Assembly: GCA_021234155.1 (NCBI GenBank)
Contig: JAJEKV010000087.1
Coordinates: 1,311,409-1,375,408 of the forward strand
Origin: Isoetes taiwanensis
Taxonomy: Eukaryota > Streptophyta > Lycopodiopsida > Isoetales > Isoetaceae
DNA length: 64,000 bases
Reading direction: 5' to 3'
How positions within the stretch are numbered: the stretch's first letter is position 1; each line of letters opens with the position of its first letter. The position numbers and the translations under genes are program-made. Of the stretch, positions 57,860-64,000 are shown one piece after another. The notes under the pieces are model-generated. The model was not told the origin of the DNA and made no database searches. It worked only from the letters and a program-made list of their open reading frames with translations.

Positions 57860-59325
57860 TCATATTACACCCCTTATTCCTTAATCTACACCGTACGTAA
57901 AGTTCCTCGTTTGTGGGGTATGCAAGTACAAAATTTGCTATACTATATAACAAGATTCGCAAAATACTATAAGATTTCAAGCGGAATACTATATGGTGTT
58001 GATTTCGTACGTGCAAAATACAATTATGAGGGCTCTCACGCCCCACACGCCACCCCGTGTGAATATGCACCCAAACCAAAAAGGGTTTAAGGGGGGATTT
58101 TAATTTAAATGTGTTGGACCCAATGGTTGTATTAATTAATGTCAATGGTAGTTATATGTTGGTTGTCAATGTCAATGGTTGTTATGTGTTGGTTGTTATG
58201 TGTTGGGGGATTTAATTTTTATATGTTGGATGTTAATGGTTTCAGGTTGCCAAAAAAAAAAAAATTTGGCCTTCGGGCCTTAGGACGCCCCCCATGTGAC
58301 AAAAATTTTAGAATTCAAACCGAAAAAGACTAGAATTCATTTGAGGTTTTCATCACTGTAGCTTTTTGAATTTCATCACAATAAAACAAATAGAACATAA
58401 GTAAAAGTTACCATAAAGATAGAGCAGATTGATCCCATTATTAGAAGTCATAAAGTTTGCAACACCCATACACAAACATTTTTCAACTGGAATTTAACAA
58501 AGAAACCTTTGGCCTCCATGGATTCTTGTGGTGAGAAACCAAAGTGGGAAACTTTTTACGCTTGTTAGCACAAGGATCTAGAAGCCTTGAATTTGCTTAA
58601 TAACCGCCTCAAAATCTAAAAATGCATGATAATTTTTGCAAGCTTCATTGAAATGAGCCATAAACAATATCCAATAGCGCAATCTCAGATATCACCGGTA
58701 GGATGTGAAAGCCTACCAAACCCAACCGAAAAATTGCTGTTTTAGCATAGATAACTTAACCAAACATATATTATACACTATCAAAAAGATCTCGGAGAGA
58801 GCTTTCCAACGCAATAAAAATCATCTCAAAACGAGCCTGGATCAAAAAGTTATGATAAGAAATGTGTTGTCAAGTGGGAAACCGCACTACATGCACCCTT
58901 CAAGCCCCTTCATGTGCCCATTATGCACCACACACACAAAAAAAGAGAGCTTTTGTTGTGAGCCATTGGTTTGTTGACCATTATGCACCACACGCACAAA
59001 AAGGGGCTTTTGTTGTGAGCCATTGTTGTTGATCACTTCATGTGCCCATTATGCACCACACGCAGACAAAAAGAGGGCTTTTATTTGTGGAGCCATTGGT
59101 TGTTGACCATTATGCACCACACGCACAAAAAAAGGGTTTTTGTTGTGAGCCATTGGTTGTTGACCATTGAAAAAAAAGGCTAAAATCAATGGCTCAGAAA
59201 TGGTGCACTCTAGATGTACGCATTAGTACATCCATTTGAATACATCACGAAATCATAGGAAAACCTTAGTGAAAAGCGTACAAAAACACAAAGAAAACCC
59301 CCTGTTATTATGCTACATATGGGGA
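57860..59325. other. 1.5-kb insertion specific to copy A
   Basis: In copy B the flanks are separated by only about 19 bases (63446-63464). Here they are split by about 1.47 kb. The insert has no recognised protein. It contains TTGGTTGT-type short repeats (58.14-58.22 kb), a 13-A run (58249-58261) and the tandem array at 58.92 kb. No clear terminal repeats or target duplication were seen, so the mechanism is unknown. Deletion from copy B is the alternative. Confidence 0.65.
58917..59166. repeat. Four ~60-bp tandem repeats (CATTATGCACCACACGC)
   Basis: CATTATGCACCACACGCACAAAAA...TTTTGTTGTGAGCCATTGGTTGTTGAC is repeated at about 58919, 58979, 59048 and 59108. Units are 57-69 bp. The second carries an extra TCACTTCATGTGCC. 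It again contains the CACCACA core. Confidence 0.9.
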
Positions 59326-59326
59326 A

Positions 59327-59707
59327 TGGAGGTGTTGATCCTCCATTCCCACTTTTTTATGCTTGACCCCCGCTAACACCCGTCCTTGAGACCCCACCCG
59401 CAAAACGAGAAATGGAGTCCCATCCTAAATTCCCCTACATATATTAACCTATAGTAATGGTTTGGTCCAAATTTGTGTTATCGATTTTAGATGGCTTTTA
59501 AAGTAACCCCAAAAAGAAGTAATTCAAATCTCAAATGGGAACGACTCACATTTCAAATATCAACTTCAAAAAATAACATACAGTCTTCATATTAAGTATG
59601 TGACATCATGGACTGACATAGAGATATACAATACTATTATTTTCATTTTCAAGTAAATACAATATTATTTCAAACTACATAAAGATCTACCAACCACGTC
59701 CCCAACC
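59327..59707 (-). pseudogene. Truncated 3' end and flank of a glycine-rich protein gene, copy A
   Basis: Matches 63465-63835 (copy B) and includes the last codons GWGRGW and stop (minus strand, 59689-59707). The coding sequence then ends abruptly at the start of the inverted arm (59710). Everything upstream of these codons is missing, so this copy is a remnant. Confidence 0.85.
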
Positions 59708-59709
59708 CA

Positions 59710-61505
59710 GACTATGCTTACGGCTGTCATTAATCAAGGATTATAAAACAAACCAATTCTAGGGAGAAATGACAAGCCATATCTAGGGAGAAATCCTAGA
59801 CAATATTAGAATATATTTCATATAATAATAATAAATAAATAAAATCCAGGCATTTTTTTATGGAATTTAGCACACTTTTTGTTATTTTAAGTTGGTTTAA
59901 ACATGATCCTGACAGATATTTATTGTGATTATTGTAGATCTTCTCCTTTGCCTGGTAAAGGGCTAATACACAACCCTTTCACATGCTCAAAATCCATGGG
60001 TGCAATACTTATCCTTTTGGCAGGGCTACCTTCACTTAGCTGACTACCGTTGTCAAGCTGGCTTCATGAATGCCCGCCCACTCACCTGTAAGGAAGCTAT
60101 CTTTATGTAGCACACTTTAAATGTTAGGGCTTGCAAAATGCCAAATAAACACTAACTTTCATTGTAAGTACTAGCCCATCTACAAGATAGGTTTCAAAGC
60201 ACAATAGACCAACCTACATTATGCGGGTCATCAAAATAAAAAGCCTGCATATATTTAGACGCGGAAACATACAATTTCACAAAAAACTATTGCAAGTAAG
60301 AAATTATATTGGACATGTCCTGGAAGGACAAAAGGTCAAGAACTTTAATTAGCCATTTATGCTACTAGTTGAAAGCCATACTTGTCAAATTTTGTTGATG
60401 CCCGTTGTCCAATAATATTTGGCCTATACCAATGACATTGCAGAGGACCACTGAACCAAGATAGACTTACAGAATCATGCAAGTCCATAATTCATTATCC
60501 TAACCTAATACTAACTCTACTAGTCCTTTCATGGGTTTGAGTCTTGTGAGGTTTTCGCTTCTCGTACTCTTCACTCTCCCATGAGGTCTTGGAGAGTGAT
60601 TGATCTCGTTACAAGATGAAATACTATGCATAATTTCTATTGTGCAACTTCTAAATGTGAGTGGCTAGATTCGTCTTAGGAGTTACCTCAGAGCTAAGGG
60701 CTATAATTATTGTTACCAGAATCATTGCGATATCCGTAAATAATATTACTTTCTTGAGTTGGCTTATGTCCTTGGGATCCCTCCTAAAGTCCTAATACTA
60801 TAGTAGGCAGGAGGGCAATGAAGATGATCCTTTGTTAACATATACTTGTTACGTGTTCTTTTATTTAAAATTATTATTTCTTGACATCTTATCTTGCTAT
60901 CAACAGTAGTTTTGATCGTACAGATATGAGCACCCCTCCCCAAAAGAAATTTAGTAGTAGATAGGGTAAAAAAAAAAAATTGAAACCGGGGAATGGAAGC
61001 TACTCTTGGACTTGTCTATCTAGGTGGTGTGTTCTAAAATGTCCCAAGTTTCCAATATATATTGTCTTTTACTTCTTAGAAATGATTTCTTCCACGGTTT
61101 AGGGATTAGGGTCTTAGGGCCCATCGTGAAGGAGATTCTTTAGGAGGGCCCTATTGAACATTGTAGTCATTACTAGAACAAGCCCCTCCTCATACAAAGA
61201 TATGACATTCATCAATTTGGAAAAGATGGAGGGTGTACCCAGTACTTGCAATCACTAAGGAGAATATATAAGTAAAAGAGAAATAGATCATCTTATTTGA
61301 TCAAAGTTGGTGAAATGACCTACTTAGATGTTACCTAAGGATGGGACCTTTCTAAAGACAATATTGTTTGACATGGTTGACAAATTAGATGCAACATGCT
61401 AAGCCTCCGCTTCCTCTACCTCTCTCCCAAATCATTTGAGGACAAGACCAATGGCAAAATTTGGAGATCACAGTACTCCTAGTATAACACATAGTGTTGT
61501 CTCAT
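59710..61505 (-). repeat. Right arm of the 1.8-kb inverted repeat
   Basis: Reverse complement of 44301-46110 with scattered substitutions and small indels, lacking the 38-bp internal duplication of the left arm. It begins GACTATGCTTACGG directly after the truncated glycine-rich gene and ends GTTGTCTCATCAAGG. It separates duplication copies A and B. Confidence 0.9.
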
Positions 61506-61619
61506 CAAGGAGATCACTGACATCCCCCTTGACGAGTGCCAGCTAAGTGACTTCAAGAATACTCTACACAGTCCTAGTATGCAAGATATGAATCTATAAA
61601 TGTTGAGCCATAGCCATAC
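61506..61619. other. Unique linker between inverted arm and copy B
   Basis: About 115 bases without a match elsewhere in the window that I can see and no feature of note. Confidence 0.4.
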
Positions 61620-61768
61620 ATTAAAGGTTAGAACTCTAGAGATGAATGCCCTGAATGATGAGACTAAATAAAAGAGGGTGAACTACATAAGGAGCATAAT
61701 AATGATTATGGGGATGGTCTATATGTGGTGGTTTTCTTTGTCTCCACCACCACCACCACCACCAATGA

Positions 61769-62149
61769 AATTGTGCTTATTTTGATGCTCCCAGGATTCT
61801 TCAAATTCTTCTTGAGGATTCAAAGTTGGCTGCGCTTGTGGAAAATTGGGAATGGACTAGGGTGTTGAGTTGTTGGGAGTGTACACAAAGGTGTGAACAT
61901 TACCAATGTGCATTGTTGCACTTTGGTTACAACGTTGGCATTTCAGAGTTAATGGACCCAAAGAGTAAAGTTCAAGAATTGATGTCGAGACTAATAGCCT
62001 TGCATGGGAATGATGATGAGACAAATGACTTTAGAACAATTGAGAAAGGGTCCTACCAATTGAAATTTATAATTGTGGCAGAATCTTTTGGCAAAAGGAA
62101 TTTAATTTTCAGCCCCATCAATGTTGATAATACTCCAAATATAAACTAG
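61769..62149 (+). CDS. Unrecognised small gene, copy B, first open frame
   Basis: Open after the stop at 61766 and closed at 62149 (126 codons). The peptide includes NCAYFDAPRILQILLEDSKL, ALVENWEWTRVLSCWECTQR, CEHYQCALLHFGYNVGISEL, then KVQELMSRLIALHGNDDETN and QLKFIIVAESFGKRNLIFSP, ending NTPNIN. There is no in-frame ATG before position 61955, so the first part is probably an internal or downstream exon, or translation starts at that ATG. The Cys/His pattern CWECTQRCEHYQC could bind metal. No family was recognised. The LINE in copy A sits after TQRCE of this frame. Confidence 0.5.
   Translation, partial: NCAYFDAPRILQILLEDSKLAALVENWEWTRVLSCWECTQRCEHYQCALLHFGYNVGISELMDPKSKVQELMSRLIALHGNDDETNDFRTIEKGSYQLKFIIVAESFGKRNLIFSPINVDNTPNIN
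61883..61897 (+). other. Empty LINE target site
   Basis: A single ACACAAAGGTGTGAA in otherwise matching sequence. It proves the exact insertion point of the LINE in copy A and that the segment duplicated before insertion. Confidence 0.93.
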
Positions 62150-62422
62150 AGGTTTAATTATACGATATAATGCAATAGACTATGTTTTACTGGTTTTATA
62201 AAACGAGGCTTCACGTTTAGCATTCAAATAATTTAGATCTTTGTAGTCCGGTTTCTCTCTCAAAATCTCAAATTATATGTCATGGGGTTGTAGTTTATGC
62301 ATTAATAGAATATAGAAGATCATTTAGTTTTGCTTGTTGAATATTAAATGTCGAGTTTGATGGGTTTGTGCAACCATGATGAAAGAACCGTATATCATCA
62401 TTATTGCTAATTTTGTATATGT

Positions 62423-62668
62423 ATGTATCACGTCAATGGGCTATATTTTTACTATTTGGGATTTGAAGACGATGAATGCATGATAATGAAGCCTATTTAC
62501 ATCTATTGGTCAACAAACAAAAGGGATGGATCTTGGAAATATATGAAACAACACATGAAAAAGCCAAATACAGAAATGGCTAAAGATGTTGAGAGGTATG
62601 CAAGTCGCTTGAACATGTTCCAGTTTCAAATAATAGGTCATGCAAGCGTCATGAGACTGACTTGTTAG
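62423..62668 (+). pseudogene. Unrecognised small gene, copy B, second open frame (frameshifted)
   Basis: Reads like copy A (MYHVNGLYFYYLGFEDDECM, STNKRDGSWKYMKQHM) until a 4-base gap after GCAAGCG near 62648 shifts the frame to an early stop at 62668. The intact version in copy A runs 38 codons further. A second 3-base gap follows near 62682. Confidence 0.5.
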
Positions 62669-63818
62669 AGAATGACTTTATCCAAGAGCACAATATCATT
62701 AAGAACTGCTATACTAATTTGTTTAACAACCCTTCAATTTCAAAGAACTTTTTGTTTTTGAGACCAAAATGGTAAGTAAGAAATAAATAAATACATATCT
62801 AGGTTTGTAATAGGATCACCACACATTTGGGATCCCTGTTCCAACCATGGCGGATGGGTTTTGAGAATCAAAATTAAGATCCTTGTTCTAGCAAATATAG
62901 AATGTTTTTAGCAATAACTTTATAGATAGAATTCGTGTGCTCTATAATGTTCCATATGAATGGAACAATGGATTAGTACCATTTTTATGCACATTTGCAA
63001 GTTAGATATTTTGTCAACTATTATCCAAGAGCCTCATAAAAACTTATGCCCAATTTAAAGCAGTAGTTATTAAGTAAGGGATTCAAAAACGTAGCAAGAA
63101 CAAAGGAACAGAGCAAAGGGATTTCGAACAGAGCAAGAACAAAAGAAACAAGAGCAAATTTGTACTCAAATTTTTGAAGTGGAAAGTTAAGAAATAGAGT
63201 AAGAACTCCAAGATCTTCGCCAATTTTGTAGAACTTTGATGATCTTGTAGATACTCTGCAAAAACTATAGTTTAATATCGATCTAAAAAATGTCACCCTA
63301 AACTGCATTTCCCACTGAAGAACTCTTGCAAAAATCTGTTGCATCTTCAAACCGGTCCTCTAAATTGCAAACTGCATCTTCTTCGTAATAACGGTCCTTT
63401 AAACTATAAAACTTCCCATAAACTCTATTTTGTGCCAGAACGCCTCCGCTATTTCGATTTTATAGGAATGGAGGTGTTGATCCTCCATTCCCACTTTTTA
63501 CAGTGACCAGCTCCCGCCTAACACTGGTCCGCGAGACCCCACCCAAAAAATCGAAATGGAGTCCCAAACCTAAATTCCCCTACACATATTAACCTATAGT
63601 AATGGTTTGGTCCAAATTTGTGTGATCGATTTTAGATGGCTTTTAAAGTAACCCCAAAAAGAAGTAATTCAAATCTCAAATGGGAACGACTCACATTTCA
63701 AATATCAACTTCAAAAAATAACATACAATCTTCATATTAAGTATGTGACATCATGGACTGACATAGAGATATACAAAATTTCAAGTAAATACAATATTAT
63801 TTCAAACAACATAAAGAT

Positions 63819-64000
63819 CTACCAACCACGTCCCCAACCATATCCACCACCATAGCCACCTCGACCACCATAACCATCATATCCTCCTCGACCATATCCA
63901 CCATAGCCTCGACCATAGCCTCGACCATGTCCACCATATTGGTCAGCATCAAACATCGCAGCAGCTTCAACCTCATATCCATGATATCCAGGTCCGCCAT
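63819..64000 (-). CDS. Glycine-rich (RGG/GYG) protein, 3' end
   Basis: The minus strand from the window edge is open in one frame: GGPGYHGYEVEAAAMFDADQ then YGGHGRGYGRGYGGYGRGGY then DGYGGRGGYGGGYGWGRGW and stop at 63819-63821. Gly, Tyr and Arg make up most of it. This is the tail of a glycine-rich RNA-binding protein or hnRNP-like protein, whose RRM would lie beyond the window. RGG/GYG tails bind RNA and promote condensate formation. Another frame gives a methionine/valine-rich peptide that is only a shadow. Its 3' flank is duplicated at 59.3-59.7 kb. Confidence 0.8.
   Translation of the reverse strand, partial: GGPGYHGYEVEAAAMFDADQYGGHGRGYGRGYGGYGRGGYDGYGGRGGYGGGYGWGRGW

Larger units (their letters stand above)
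61620..63840 (+). repeat. Direct duplication copy B (LINE-free)
   Basis: Counterpart of 49589-49854 + 56304-57859 + 59327-59707. Continuous where copy A carries the LINE and the 1.5-kb insert. It continues into an apparently intact glycine-rich gene 3' end, so copy B keeps the more ancestral arrangement. Confidence 0.92.

Noticed and set aside
63797-64000. Met/Val/Asp-rich 67-codon minus-strand frame at the right edge
   Set aside because: The overlapping frame with Gly-Tyr-Arg repeats and a natural stop is the real glycine-rich protein.

Overview
This window looks like nuclear DNA from a land plant with a large, repeat-rich genome. The evidence is a dead L1-type LINE with plant-style domains (AP endonuclease, reverse transcriptase, zinc-binding RT tail), a CACTA (En/Spm) transposase remnant, Ty3/gypsy and Ty1/copia fragments, a primer-binding site fitting plant tRNA-Gln, GT-AG introns in several host-like exons, a plant-telomere-like heptamer field and the 3' end of a glycine-rich (RGG/GYG) protein gene. 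I cannot name the species. Non-flowering land plants (bryophyte, lycophyte, fern, gymnosperm) are as likely as any. Nothing bacterial, organellar or viral was seen.

Layout. 1-4.3 kb: no recognisable gene. 4.3-5.9 kb: satellite of 19-bp units that switches orientation twice. 6-8.25 kb: AT-rich DNA with degenerate repeats. 8.25-10.1 kb: minus-strand gag, tRNA-Gln primer site and probable LTR of a truncated retrotransposon. 12.2-12.4 kb: DUF4218-type CACTA transposase piece (minus). 13.4-16.2 kb: decayed transposon-like gene (plus) split by a TGTGGTG repeat field. 16.4-21.3 kb: CACCACATG repeats, a TTTACGG field, GGCAC-AAGGCC repeats and a 218-bp higher-order satellite. 21.6-27.2 kb: minus-strand exons with good splice sites, including coiled-coil and FCP1-like phosphatase parts. 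27.4-28.7 kb: possible CACTA end with three 157-bp repeats. 28.7-29.9 kb: plus-strand fragment with the N-terminal half of an FCP1-like domain. 31.4-35.2 kb: second minus-strand multi-exon candidate gene, with a copia fragment in an intron. 35.4-37.9 kb: gypsy debris. 38.0-39.1 kb: two tandem, diverged micro-genes with conserved promoters. 39.2-41.3 kb: long decayed transposon-type gene (minus). 42.4-42.7 kb: tandem repeats.

The last 20 kb is one rearranged module. An approximately 1.8 kb sequence occurs at 44.3-46.1 kb and, inverted, at 59.7-61.5 kb. A second segment of about 2.2 kb (an unrecognised small gene plus the 3' flank of a glycine-rich protein gene) occurs in direct orientation as copy A (from 49.59 kb) and copy B (from 61.62 kb). 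Copy A was later hit by a 6.4-kb LINE with a 15-bp target duplication, and copy B keeps the matching empty site. Copy A also carries a 1.5-kb insertion and loses its glycine-rich coding part exactly where the inverted arm begins. A 1.7-kb purine-only-like tract (46.4-48.1 kb) sits beside the left arm.

Most protein-coding traces are broken by single-base frameshifts or stops. Either these are old pseudogenes, or part of the damage is residual assembly indel error. This matters most for the host-like exons, whose splice sites are intact.
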